Below, one piece after another: positions 23,201 to 30,551 of a stretch of DNA of 31,533 nt. Location of the stretch: positions 1-31,533 of the IMG/VR virus record IMGVR_UViG_3300020034_000054. One strand, given 5' to 3'. The notes beneath the pieces are model-generated. The model ran no database searches. It saw nothing but the letters and a program-made list of their open reading frames with translations, and had not been told where the DNA came from. The position numbers and the translations under genes are program-made. The DNA comes from a virus. How positions within the stretch are numbered: position 1 is the first letter of the stretch; each line of letters opens with the position of its first letter.

Positions 23201-25039
23201 GGGACCGAGGACAATTGGGCGAAGTTGACTGAAGGGTATGGGTGGGAACCCACGACGGTCAAGGCCGTGTTGGACCGCGAGCTAACCGAGGCCGATTGGA
23301 AGTACGTCCAGTTCCTGTGGGACCAAGCGGCGGCGTTATGGCCCAAGACTCAGGCGCTGTACCGCGACACCGTTGGCCTTGCGCCGAAGGAAATCCCCGG
23401 CCGCTCGGTCCCCACTCCGTTTGGTGAACTTCGGGGCGCGTACTGGCATTTGCGGTATGATTGGGGTGCGGTGGGTGAGAACGCGGGCGCGGCTGGGGAG
23501 GAAATTCCCGTCACTGATCCGATGGCTCTCGGGACCAGTGACCTCTTCGGCGATCAGTTCCAAGTGGCCACGCCCCCGAACGGGAGCAGCAAACAGCGGA
23601 CGCAGTATCGAGGGCCGCTGGACCTCTCACACGACGCGCTTCACCGCGACTTTGAGGCGGTGTTGCATGACCTCGCGTTCCGCAAGGAACTGATTAACGC
23701 GGCGAAGCTGTTGCGGCAAGCGCCGGTGAGGCAGGCGATCCGTGAGGCGCTCGGCCCGGAATGGTTGCGCGGAACCGAACAGTGGCTCAAGGATATCGCC
23801 CAGTCGAGTAACTACGACCGTACGGTAATGGCGGGCTTAACGGGGTGGTTGCGCGGGGCGCGACGGAACTTCACCATCGCGCAAGTTGGGTTCAATATGG
23901 CGACGGTCATCAAGCACGGGGGGATCGCCGCGAGCCACATGATCGCCGAGGGCGGCGCGCAGTTGCCGAGTGCGATCAGTGACCTGTTGTGGAACGGTAA
24001 GCACTGGTCGAAGTTCATTGACGCGAACTCCGTTGAGGTCCCCAACACCCTGTTCAACCTCGACCGCGATGTTCGCGAGGCGATGGAGGAAAGCTTTCGC
24101 CAAACCGGTCATATCTCGAAGATGCAATATTACTCCACCGTGAGCTTCGCGATTGTGAAGCGGATGGAGGCGCAGGCGACGTGGTTGGCGAAGTACCGAC
24201 AGTTGACCAGTCAGGGGACAGATGACACGACCGCGTTCGCACTCGCCGACAAGTCCGTGCGCGATACGCAGGGCAGCGGCACGACTGTGAACCTTTCCGC
24301 GTTCAATCGGGGGGACGGATCGCTGCCCGGCGAAGCATTCAAGTGGCTGAATGTGTTCACCACGTTTATGAACACGCAGACCAATCGGATGTGGACTATG
24401 AGTCGGCGCACGGAGAGGATGATGCGGCCGGTCGGACGCGCACTCGGAGGGCGGCCTATTGCGGGGTATCAGGATGAAGGATGGGCCGGGGCGCGGAGGG
24501 ACTTTGTGCGGAACGTCGCCGATCTTCATGCGTATGTGCTGATCCCGGCGATGTGGACGACGCTAGTGGACATCCTCCCGAAGGCGTTGTTGGCCGGGGC
24601 AACCGGCGCGGTGATTTACGAGGAGTTCAAGAAACACTTCGGCGAACACGCGGCTGAGGGTGCGTTAGGGGGTTCGATCCCCCTCGGGACTACTGTCGCC
24701 CAAATCCCGAAGATGTGGCACAGGAAGAAGTTCGAAGCGCCGGGGGATGCGCTGTCGGAGTCCATGACGGCCATTGGCCAGACCGCGTTTAACGCTTCGG
24801 AGTTCGCGTTGGGCGAGGATGTGAAGGACAACCTCTGGCCGCAACACTTAATGGATACGGCGGGGTATGTCACAGGCTACCCCACCAAACCCGCATCGCG
24901 CCTTGGCCAATTCTGGTGGGATCGGGAGCGGGGGGCGGTGAGCAATGACACCATCGCCGCGCCGCTGACCGCGTTGACGTTTGGCAATAGTGCCGCAAGA
25001 GATGCGCCGACCGGGCGCGGAAGGAGAGGCAGGCGATGA
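20261..25039 (+). CDS. Giant ejection protein (gp16-like) with polyvalent-protein domain
   Basis: A 1592-residue protein, starting at GTG 20261 overlapping the previous stop (GTGA). Position and size match the last and largest internal virion protein of T7-like phages. Residues about 295-375 (LMLDFLENHTEAGGQTVAVP, GTDVQVPLAEYLTETAGKPF) resemble a module of large polyvalent proteins carried by phages and mobile elements. The middle is long helices (VEAFKRKQQQLMQYLQMKEA). Residues about 1420-1455 hold a hydrophobic stretch (YVLIPAMWTTLVDILPKALL, AGATGAVIY) that could insert in the inner membrane. The end is basic (GRGRRGRR). It likely enters the cell ahead of DNA. The next gene overlaps it by four bases. 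Confidence 0.82.
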   Translation: MTDYSKLFADHDASQAGANSIGVTGISPQAAVDAHANAPLTGVPPALGMLDPTGGSQLATQRRNTATLNASPPLTSFVASDPAKAAAVSDDYTSLAGIGRTVARWNDVATKNFFEPGEAAARALVTNVQRYYNGEPGRAPHVLDMIPGFNPQDQKVGSVLADVGALAFSPVSGAVNVAAGAISPLTAFTPQGAKMTPEQRQSSLAGVFGTALMGLGGVRGAEAVRAPPMDEGTFGAPLRLTGPKEVVLDAEFHDIAPPGVNPQHTDTYTAIAGLDAEHTMRMQEAVAESATHSRSPQLMLDFLENHTEAGGQTVAVPPEALTKLWAEGHSVFPSRAGDIADALSTGTDVQVPLAEYLTETAGKPFAEELNAATRFREGGVSVEEAKGLPSGETEAVPPREVTPPEDIEPELHPAVREIAARADNAVSQVFKETALDSLFTNAKAAGMTEGQFARYAERVDEARANTHARLLERTYNQIRRERTPEFKAAVDLHTEAARNLIESQPNVKAYRALRDPLFKLDSETVADQHPDLTLPAGLTKRGGLAPDEAAELTGHASGAELVADLHHLHNAVEAGGGTLDKYIANRAKEYATTQARADLGYDVTPEGLLAAAREALAEPGVEALLTEDLRDLAQSAGLPFSKEDTLALAQEQFGQLHVSDALKPKAFAENMRRLGAKAESALMDEKPVEAFKRKQQQLMQYLQMKEAFKFQKEFAKTDKAMRVVGRKPINKGMDQIARNHLRAQVERLGYPVRSGKFENVESALKGQTLEEYGKSLNARGQPVYIAEPYTGPASGMLVDTWRDQANMFNSIATIGRQEMTVEADGKRQRLADIAQQIADTATVKVGRRFTAAEVRKRTGLTFTESLVQGLTTSPSARMRQLGAMNTRNETALYWLDGETFGPLMEHIVTPLNRSAGWKIQQIQAIGRAFMEFAKGQPKGWEKSLSARVNVPELTFSRTKDGRPVSWMQDRGNLIVAALHSGTEDNWAKLTEGYGWEPTTVKAVLDRELTEADWKYVQFLWDQAAALWPKTQALYRDTVGLAPKEIPGRSVPTPFGELRGAYWHLRYDWGAVGENAGAAGEEIPVTDPMALGTSDLFGDQFQVATPPNGSSKQRTQYRGPLDLSHDALHRDFEAVLHDLAFRKELINAAKLLRQAPVRQAIREALGPEWLRGTEQWLKDIAQSSNYDRTVMAGLTGWLRGARRNFTIAQVGFNMATVIKHGGIAASHMIAEGGAQLPSAISDLLWNGKHWSKFIDANSVEVPNTLFNLDRDVREAMEESFRQTGHISKMQYYSTVSFAIVKRMEAQATWLAKYRQLTSQGTDDTTAFALADKSVRDTQGSGTTVNLSAFNRGDGSLPGEAFKWLNVFTTFMNTQTNRMWTMSRRTERMMRPVGRALGGRPIAGYQDEGWAGARRDFVRNVADLHAYVLIPAMWTTLVDILPKALLAGATGAVIYEEFKKHFGEHAAEGALGGSIPLGTTVAQIPKMWHRKKFEAPGDALSESMTAIGQTAFNASEFALGEDVKDNLWPQHLMDTAGYVTGYPTKPASRLGQFWWDRERGAVSNDTIAAPLTALTFGNSAARDAPTGRGRRGRR

Positions 25040-25347
25040 GTACGAATGCAACCGCGCGATGGAGCGTGGACACGGAGGCGGTGTTGGCCGTGGGGAGTTT
25101 GTTTGCGTTCGGGGCCGCGCTGGCGGTGGTGCTGTTCGCCCTCGTGCCCGCCGCGAACGAGAAGTATGTGATGCTGTTGCTCGGCGCACTGATTGGCGTG
25201 GTGAAGGACACCTTCGGGCGGTACTTCCAAGCGACCAAGGGCGCGCAGACGCAAAGCGCCGTGTTGAATGACATTGCGACGACGGCGGTGGGGGCGGTTA
25301 GTGCTCAGCCAGCGGCGGTCGTTGTCCAACCGGAGGGTCCGCAATGA
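25036..25347 (+). CDS. Holin-like membrane protein
   Basis: A 103-residue protein with two hydrophobic segments, residues 16-38 (VLAVGSLFAFGAALAVVLFA) and about 44-57 (YVMLLLGALIGVVKD). A charged segment DTFGRYFQATKGAQTQSA and a polar tail follow. The MLLLGALIGVVKDTFGRYF pattern is common in two-segment phage holins encoded directly before an endolysin, as here. It would permeabilise the inner membrane so that the lysozyme reaches the cell wall. AAGGAG (25021-25026) supports ATG 25036. Its stop overlaps the lysozyme start. Confidence 0.8.
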   Translation: MSTNATARWSVDTEAVLAVGSLFAFGAALAVVLFALVPAANEKYVMLLLGALIGVVKDTFGRYFQATKGAQTQSAVLNDIATTAVGAVSAQPAAVVVQPEGPQ

Positions 25348-26261
25348 CAACCTCACACCTTGCGCAGGATATTAGTACCGAGGAGGGGTTCAGGGCTGAG
25401 GCGTACCCTGACCCGCTCAGCGGCGGTGCGCCGTGGACAATCGGCTATGGCTCCACGGGGCCAGATGTGGTTAGCGGGGCGAAGTGGACAGAGGACTTCG
25501 CCGCGAGCCGTCGTGACTCCGACATCCTCAACATCACCGAATGGTGTGCGCATAAGTACGCCATTTGGTGGCAGGCGCTTAGTGATCTCCGCCAAGACGT
25601 GCTGGTGAGTATGGCGTACCAGATGGGAACCGGCGGGCTGGACTTGTTCAAGGGTACGCTGGCCGCGATTAGTGTGGGGGATTGGGAGTCCGCCTCCGCC
25701 CACATGCTCGCGTCAAAGTGGGCCACGCAGACGCCCCAACGCGCGCAACGGCTTGCGCTACAGATGCGGACGAATGTTTCGGCTTATGGGCATGTGGATG
25801 TTGCGCCTGTGCCCGCCCCACAACCCCAACCAACGGAGACCCCGGTCATGTCTATTCTGTCCAGTGCCCTGCATTTTATCTTCGATCCTGTGCAAGCGGC
25901 GGTCGCGCGGAGTGCTACATCGGCGAACCCCACCGCGCAGGCGACCGCCGTTGCCGCCCAAGCCGTGCTTGGCAAAGTCGTCACCGACATCAACGCGAGC
26001 CTTAGCTCCAACTCCGCGATGGGGATGGCGAACCCTATCATCAAGGATTTGGAGGATGGGTTGCAGAGTGTGGTGGATGCGTTTGTCACAAGCGCCGTCA
26101 CGTCCGCTGTGCCGGTTGTGGGCGGGATGCTTGCGCCGGAGGCGACCGGGTTGGCCAACGCAGCCCTCACCTTCGCCGAGCAACACGCGCTGACGTATGT
26201 GAGTGCGTTGTTCGGCTTCCATAAGTCCAATGTGGGAGCGCCAAATGCCTCTGCGTCTTGA
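25344..26261 (+). CDS. GH24 lysozyme (endolysin) with C-terminal extension
   Basis: A 305-residue endolysin that hydrolyses peptidoglycan. Residues 1-150 are a T4-lysozyme-type GH24 domain with catalytic candidates Glu14, Asp23 and Thr32 in STEEGFRAEAYPD and GGAPWTIGYGS. The later helices DLRQDVLVSMAYQMGTGG and WATQTPQRAQRLALQMRTNV also fit. No signal peptide is visible, so export depends on the holin. Residues 155-168 are a Pro-rich linker. Residues 169-305 form an Ala-rich helical extension not seen in simple endolysins; it starts with a methionine (ATG 25848) that has its own GGAG. GGAGGGT upstream supports ATG 25344. Confidence 0.88.
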   Translation: MTTSHLAQDISTEEGFRAEAYPDPLSGGAPWTIGYGSTGPDVVSGAKWTEDFAASRRDSDILNITEWCAHKYAIWWQALSDLRQDVLVSMAYQMGTGGLDLFKGTLAAISVGDWESASAHMLASKWATQTPQRAQRLALQMRTNVSAYGHVDVAPVPAPQPQPTETPVMSILSSALHFIFDPVQAAVARSATSANPTAQATAVAAQAVLGKVVTDINASLSSNSAMGMANPIIKDLEDGLQSVVDAFVTSAVTSAVPVVGGMLAPEATGLANAALTFAEQHALTYVSALFGFHKSNVGAPNASAS

Positions 26262-26718
26262 CGTTTACCATCACATTGTTGGCGCGCCCGGCGTCAACGA
26301 GGTGCTCCATGAACTCCGGGCGTTTAGGAGCGAAGCTATGAGTGCGTTTACTGATCTGCTGGCGGATGATGACGAGCTTATCGCCGAGGTGCAGGAGATG
26401 GTCAACAGGCTGGCGCAGGTGCCGGCTGAAATCGCTACGGCGATTCAGGCCGCGCTGGATGCGGCGAACGTGGACCCAAGCATCACGTCGCAGGCTATCG
26501 CGGACGCTGATGCGAAGGTGAAAGCGGCCATTGCGCAGGTGACGGCGGCCCTCGGCGCACAAGCGCCCGACGCGCCAGTTGTGCCGACGACGGTCCCGAC
26601 GACTGCGGACACGGGGCCGGTCCCTATCACGCCCGTCGTGGAGCCTGTCGTGGACCCAGTGCCTGGCGAGGACGGGCCGTCCATCGTCACCGCCACGCCG
26701 GATGAAGGCCCCGCGTAG
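26245..26718 (+). CDS. Coiled-coil protein with Pro/Thr-rich tail
   Basis: A 157-residue protein. ATG 26245 lies after GGGAG and overlaps the lysozyme gene by 17 bases; a start further upstream in the same frame is less likely. Residues 1-30 are a short N-terminal unit (MPLRLDVYHHIVGAPGVNEV). Residues 30-105 are amphipathic helix (DDELIAEVQEMVNRLAQVPA, DADAKVKAAIAQVTAALGAQ). The last 50 are Pro/Thr/Val-rich and acidic. Small proteins with this opening and a coiled coil follow lysozyme genes in several podoviruses; their function is unknown. It may have a lysis-control or virion role. Confidence 0.65.
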   Translation: MPLRLDVYHHIVGAPGVNEVLHELRAFRSEAMSAFTDLLADDDELIAEVQEMVNRLAQVPAEIATAIQAALDAANVDPSITSQAIADADAKVKAAIAQVTAALGAQAPDAPVVPTTVPTTADTGPVPITPVVEPVVDPVPGEDGPSIVTATPDEGPA

Positions 26719-26885
26719 TGGGGTTGCTTCTCCTCCTCATCCTCGTGGTGGTGCTGGTCGGCGCGATGCCGCACTGGGGCTACTCGCGGAGTTGGGGGTA
26801 CGGACCAAGCGGGATCGTTGGGTTGTTGCTGGTGATCCTGGTGGTGTTGTTGATTACTGGTAATCTCGGAAACATATGGCTTTAG
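26718..26885 (+). CDS. DUF3309-like small membrane protein
   Basis: A 55-residue protein from GTG 26718, overlapping the previous stop by one base (TAGTG). Its pattern is two hydrophobic helices, residues 2-16 (GLLLLLILVVVLVGA) and 33-47 (IVGLLLVILVVLLIT), joined by the loop PHWGYSRSWGYGPSG. That loop is the signature of DUF3309, a family of tiny membrane proteins common in alphaproteobacteria and their phages. The function of DUF3309 is not known. At the end of the lysis cluster it could modulate the membrane during lysis or act in superinfection exclusion; this is inference. Its stop overlaps the stop of the convergent gene. Confidence 0.82.
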   Translation: MGLLLLLILVVVLVGAMPHWGYSRSWGYGPSGIVGLLLVILVVLLITGNLGNIWL

Positions 26886-27196
26886 TCGGCTTCCTGCCTG
26901 GGGCCGGTTGAGGTAACTTGGAGGGCGGAAGCTCGCGCCGCCGCCCTCTCTTTTTGTTTGCGCGCTGTGTACTGCGCCCACGGTTCCACAAGCCCGTGGT
27001 GAGTGACGGCGTTGGGTTTGGGAGCGTTGCGCCGCCTAATGGAGTTGCGGTTGTCGTGATTGTGGTGGATGTGGCGGCGGACGGCCCCCGCGATTGCGGA
27101 GCGGGAGACGCCAAACAACACTCCGATCTGCGTGTAGGGGGTGCGTTGGGCGATGAGGGTGCGAAGGCCGAGGATCGCTGCGGCGTTCCATTCCAT
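26882..27196 (-). CDS. GcrA-like helix-turn-helix protein
   Basis: A 104-residue basic protein, ATG at 27196 coupled by TGATG to the upstream ATPase gene. The N-terminal segment NAAAILGLRTLIAQRTPYTQ followed by IGVLFGVSRSAIAGAVRRHI forms a helix-turn-helix like those in GcrA-type regulators and in resolvase-like DNA-binding domains. The remainder is Arg/Lys/His-rich (RRRNAPKPNAVTHHG, RKQKERAAARASALQV). It probably binds DNA and may regulate phage or host transcription. GcrA-like proteins are an alphaproteobacterial theme. Its 3' end contains the rightward terminator on the opposite strand, and its stop overlaps that of the DUF3309 gene. Confidence 0.65.
   Translation of the reverse strand: MEWNAAAILGLRTLIAQRTPYTQIGVLFGVSRSAIAGAVRRHIHHNHDNRNSIRRRNAPKPNAVTHHGLVEPWAQYTARKQKERAAARASALQVTSTGPRQEAD
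26921..26955 (+). terminator. Intrinsic terminator of the rightward virion/lysis operon
   Basis: GAGGGCGG (26921-26928) and CCGCCCTC (26941-26948) form a perfect 8-bp G+C-rich stem with a 12-base loop, followed by TCTTTTT (26949-26955). It lies 36 bases after the last rightward gene. Read leftward there is no T-tract, so it should stop only rightward transcripts. Confidence 0.9.
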
Positions 27197-28494
27197 CAGA
27201 ACACTCCCAGGTTCTTGCCGCCTTTGGGCATTTGGGGCATGTAGAGGTCGTCTTCCCCGGCCACTCGGCGGAACAAATCCGCGGCGAGGCTGATTGCGAT
27301 GATGCGGTCGATGTTGTGGGTGGCGGCGCGAGTGCTGAGCCACTTGTACATTGCGGAGATGTGGATGGGCGCGGCTTGGGAGTTGAAGTGGAGTTGGAAC
27401 ATGGCGCTGCGGAACTCCTCATAGATTTGGCCGTCTTCGTGGGTTTGCATATCTTTGAAGATTTCGGGCATGTCGCGCTCGGCGGCGGAGAGCCAAGTGA
27501 CGGCGGTGTTGAAGTCCTCTAGGCCCACTACCATACGTTCGTCCGCGAGCGCCGCGATCATGCAAAGTTTGGCGAGGTGCAGCCAGCGCCGGGTGACGTA
27601 GTGGGTGAGGCGATTGTGGAGGGGCGCACCGTCCTTTTGGTTGACGCGGAAGGAATGCAATGCCAACCGAGCAGGCTCCTCCCACGCCATCGCACCTTTC
27701 ATCTCGCCGATGCGGCGGAGGGCACATTCCAGTTCCTGCGCCACGCCATCGTCCATTGGGACTTCGGCGAACATGTCGCGGGGGATGATTTCGTCGGCGG
27801 AGTACACCATGATGACGCGGGCCATGAAGCCCGAGCCCCACATTTCGTCGGAGATGGTCGAGCCGAGGTTCTGCGTGGCCGTGCCAACGATCATGCTAAT
27901 GCCTGGGAAGGGGATGAACTTCCCCTTGTCGTGGCCGCGCTTGACTTCCTCGTTGAACGGGGGGCAGTCAAAGAGCTCCGTCAACAGCCCCGCCAGTGCC
28001 GCGTCGTACTGCGACATGAAGTTGGAGAGTTCGGCGATGTGGAGGGCGAGGAAGTGGTAATCGAAGGGGCGACCGTCGATTAGGGCTGCGCGGGCTGCGC
28101 CATAGAGGGTGTCTAGGAGGCCCTGTTTGGTGATGTCGTTCGGGGCGAGCGTGACCGATTGGGCCTTTCGGAGCATCTCTCCGACCGGGTTGAGGGCGAC
28201 CGTTTTTCCTGTGCCGGGCGGGCCAACCAAGAACACGAACAAGTTGGGGTAAAGACGAAGACGACCGAACTGCGTCCAGATTCGTCGCTCACCTGACGCT
28301 CCGATTGCGTGTATCGCCGCCCATAAGCGGAACACTCGCGGGGAAGGAAGGTCGGCGGTGTAATTGAGGAAGAGGTCGACAAGATTCTCACCTCCAACTT
28401 GGGGCGCTGGGCCGACCGAGGAAGTCGGCGGAGCGTGCAACTGCGGGGGAGGTTCGGATGCGCTCGTCACTCCCTCCCCATTTAATAAGGCCAT
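27196..28494 (-). CDS. DUF3987-like P-loop ATPase (replicative helicase type)
   Basis: A 432-residue ATPase. The Walker A motif is GPPGTGKT in LYPNLFVFLVGPPGTGKT (near residue 95). A LIDGRPFDYHFLALHIAELS segment follows with a likely Walker B region, then GISMIVGTATQNLGSTISDE and WGSGFMARVIMVYS, which match the DUF3987 family of phage and plasmid helicase/primase-associated ATPases. It would act with the polymerase encoded just upstream. The chosen ATG 28494 overlaps the polymerase gene by 107 bases; GTG 28509 is another possibility. The first 45 residues are Pro-rich linker. The gene is coupled to the HTH gene downstream. Confidence 0.82.
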   Translation of the reverse strand: MALLNGEGVTSASEPPPQLHAPPTSSVGPAPQVGGENLVDLFLNYTADLPSPRVFRLWAAIHAIGASGERRIWTQFGRLRLYPNLFVFLVGPPGTGKTVALNPVGEMLRKAQSVTLAPNDITKQGLLDTLYGAARAALIDGRPFDYHFLALHIAELSNFMSQYDAALAGLLTELFDCPPFNEEVKRGHDKGKFIPFPGISMIVGTATQNLGSTISDEMWGSGFMARVIMVYSADEIIPRDMFAEVPMDDGVAQELECALRRIGEMKGAMAWEEPARLALHSFRVNQKDGAPLHNRLTHYVTRRWLHLAKLCMIAALADERMVVGLEDFNTAVTWLSAAERDMPEIFKDMQTHEDGQIYEEFRSAMFQLHFNSQAAPIHISAMYKWLSTRAATHNIDRIIAISLAADLFRRVAGEDDLYMPQMPKGGKNLGVF

Positions 28495-30202
28495 CTTTGT
28501 TCCCGTCACTGAAAGTCCACTTGCCTGGATCGGGGTTTGTGTCCGCGTAGGCCCAATTAAACCCGGTTACGAACTCTCCGGGGATGATGAGGTCTCGCCG
28601 TTCGCCGCCCCTGACGAACGTGATGGGCGTGGAGTTGAACTCTCCGTTGACCGCGTTGATTATGGTTGGCAAGTGGGTGGTGAGGGGGACCTGGAAGGCG
28701 AAGGCGTCGTGGTTTTGGAGGAGGAGTTGGAGGGGGAGAAAGGCGGGATCGGATTGAGGGAGTAGTGAGCGGGACCAGACTTTGTACATTATGAGGTTGA
28801 GGAGTTCGCCTACAGTTGACTGAGGTCCAAAAGCGATTGCTTCCCTAAGGGTCGCGTCTTCATTAGGCCGTCCAAAGAACCAACGGCGGCGCCCGAGCGG
28901 TGTGTCCAGATATTGATGATCCAGCAGTTGACGTTTGCACCACGCGTGCCACTGAGGGAGAGCAGGGAACGCTTTAAAATAACGAACCTGAAAGTCTTCG
29001 ACAATGTTTGGAGGTACGCCCACAGCTTGGGCAATGCCGAAGGGGGTGCCTCGATAATTACTTCCATGCCCGAGGCGCTTTGATATGTCACGATAAGTGA
29101 ATTTGGGGAGTTCACGGGAGGGCGTGTTCGCGATCTTGCGGTTCGCTGCTTGGTCATCTGTCCATCCTAGTTCCGGCCACGTCATACGGGCCACGGTTGT
29201 ATGAAGATCACCACTGGCACAGGCGGCCCAATAGGTGTCGTCGCCGGTGGTTTGCCAGACGAGCCCGGCGACTAGTCGGGATTCGGCTTGTTCCAAGTCC
29301 GGGGAAATAAGCCATTGGCCATCATCAGCACAAAACATTCTTCGCATACTGGGAGTAATGTTCTGGAGGTTTGTGCCCCTCCCAAAGGCACTCTTTGAGC
29401 TGGACCATCGACCATTTTCAGTGCCGACCACGTTGTAGCTACAACGCATTCGACCGTCAGGGTCCAATGGAGTTCGGAGCACTGAGAGCATTTTGTCGGC
29501 GTCCCGAATAGTGAGTATGAGGCTGACAAAGGGGGCAGCGAGCCTGACGGCGGGGATTGTTCGGTCACGTGCATCTACCCCCGGTCCTTTGGTCCGCGCT
29601 TGGCCCCACTTGCGAAGGGCTTTGCCGTTGGCCGAGGGCGTGCGGACGCTGCCTTGTGGGGTTTTGCGGATTTCGTACTCGACGGGGAAGTGGAGGGCGA
29701 TGTTGAAGAAGGCGAGGACTTGTTTGTCGGAGTTGGGGTTGAGGCCTCGGGGGCGCTGGGCGTCGGACTCAACACGGACAGTGCGCGTTTGGGGGGTGAG
29801 AGGCTGGCTCCGCTTCCCAATGGGGGTAAACCATTCGACAGTCTTGGTGACAACGGTGTAGTGCTCAGGCCCCCAAACAGCGTTAGCGAGGGTGTCGAGG
29901 AGGGCTTGGGCTTTCGCCCGAATGGCCAGAAATCGCTCAGTTTCATCTTGGCGGACCTTTGTGTTGACGGCGATCCCGCGACGCACCATTGACATCGCGG
30001 GGCCTTGCATGGCGCGGACAAAGCGGTAGGAAATCGCTGCGTGTGGGGTGTTCTGTTGGCGGACCACTTCGCTGAGGGAATCGAACACGCGCAATGTGAT
30101 GGCGGAGTCAAGCGCGTTGTAGGCCGCGCGGGTTGTGGAAGCGTCGAGGTCGCGAGTGCTCAGCGTCGTGTAGAGGTCGGCAGAGTTCAGCTTCAATGCC
30201 AT
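28388..30202 (-). CDS. Family A DNA polymerase, polymerase half (starts at exonuclease motif III)
   Basis: A 604-residue protein. Near its N-terminus AAYNALDSAITLRVFD is exonuclease motif III; motifs I and II are missing here and lie in the upstream gene ending at 30551. The polymerase domain has TENGRWSSSKSAFGRGTNLQ, motif A SPDLEQAESRLVAGL (Asp302), motif B KRLGHGSNYRGTPFG (Lys375, Tyr383) and motif C NHDAFAFQV (Asp499). The usual HDE of motif C is HDA. The C-terminal NKDGLIKW is typical of this phage branch. ATG 30202 overlaps the 72-residue gene by 10 bases; ATG 30223 and TTG 30247 are alternatives. It should replicate the phage genome with the UDG/exonuclease partner. Confidence 0.9.
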   Translation of the reverse strand: MALKLNSADLYTTLSTRDLDASTTRAAYNALDSAITLRVFDSLSEVVRQQNTPHAAISYRFVRAMQGPAMSMVRRGIAVNTKVRQDETERFLAIRAKAQALLDTLANAVWGPEHYTVVTKTVEWFTPIGKRSQPLTPQTRTVRVESDAQRPRGLNPNSDKQVLAFFNIALHFPVEYEIRKTPQGSVRTPSANGKALRKWGQARTKGPGVDARDRTIPAVRLAAPFVSLILTIRDADKMLSVLRTPLDPDGRMRCSYNVVGTENGRWSSSKSAFGRGTNLQNITPSMRRMFCADDGQWLISPDLEQAESRLVAGLVWQTTGDDTYWAACASGDLHTTVARMTWPELGWTDDQAANRKIANTPSRELPKFTYRDISKRLGHGSNYRGTPFGIAQAVGVPPNIVEDFQVRYFKAFPALPQWHAWCKRQLLDHQYLDTPLGRRRWFFGRPNEDATLREAIAFGPQSTVGELLNLIMYKVWSRSLLPQSDPAFLPLQLLLQNHDAFAFQVPLTTHLPTIINAVNGEFNSTPITFVRGGERRDLIIPGEFVTGFNWAYADTNPDPGKWTFSDGNKDGLIKWGGSDERIRTSPAVARSADFLGRPSAPSWR

Positions 30203-30411
30203 GACGCTAGCATCCCGTCCCATGTGTACTCGGAGAGCTTGCGCCAACTGACGGCGCTGTGGGAGCCTACCCGCGTCCAGCCATGGACGGTTATAGGAGT
30301 GAGGAGCGGGACGCGTGCGAGTTCCTTGGCAATCTCCGTCCGTTCAGCGATGGCGGTGGTGAACCCTCGCGCGTCGGTGAGGATGTAGAGGTCAGGGACG
30401 TGAACCCTCAT
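30193..30411 (-). CDS. 72-residue protein between the polymerase halves
   Basis: Starts at ATG 30411, overlapping the stop of the helix-turn-helix peptide (ATGA), and ends 10 bases into the polymerase gene. The sequence begins MRVHVPDLYILTDARGFTTA and has a middle segment AERTEIAKELARVPLLTPIT and an aromatic end. No domain is recognised. The tight overlaps at both ends and absence of spare sequence suggest it is translated. It could be a remnant of an inserted element or an accessory replication protein. Confidence 0.5.
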   Translation of the reverse strand: MRVHVPDLYILTDARGFTTAIAERTEIAKELARVPLLTPITVHGWTRVGSHSAVSWRKLSEYTWDGMLASWH

Positions 30412-30551
30412 CTCCGCCCCCGGATCACGAGGCTGACGTAGGATTGAGTGATGCCGAAGCGTTTGGCGATGTTGGCTTGGGAGAGGCCACCGAGGGCGAG
30501 TTTGAGGATGGAGAGCTTGTCGGCGGGGGTTAGTTTTTCGGGTTTCACCAT
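30408..30551 (-). CDS. 47-residue helix-turn-helix peptide
   Basis: From ATG 30551, which overlaps the stop of the UDG/exonuclease gene (TGATG), behind AAGG. It reads MVKPEKLTPADKLSILKLAL, then GGLSQANIAKRFGITQSYVS, then LVIRGRR. Residues 23-44 form a clear helix-turn-helix. Similar units occur alone as small phage regulators and as the C-terminal DNA-binding part of HNH homing endonucleases. It has no nuclease domain. It lies exactly between the two halves of the DNA polymerase. Real and translated is likely; origin as an endonuclease remnant is a hypothesis. Confidence 0.7.
   Translation of the reverse strand: MVKPEKLTPADKLSILKLALGGLSQANIAKRFGITQSYVSLVIRGRR

Noticed and set aside
28380-28395. 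GGAGGTGA followed by TTG as an ATPase start right after the polymerase stop
   Set aside because: The spacing looks ideal, but the TTG is out of frame; in the ATPase frame these bases read GGA GGT GAG AAT CTT GTC, with no start codon.
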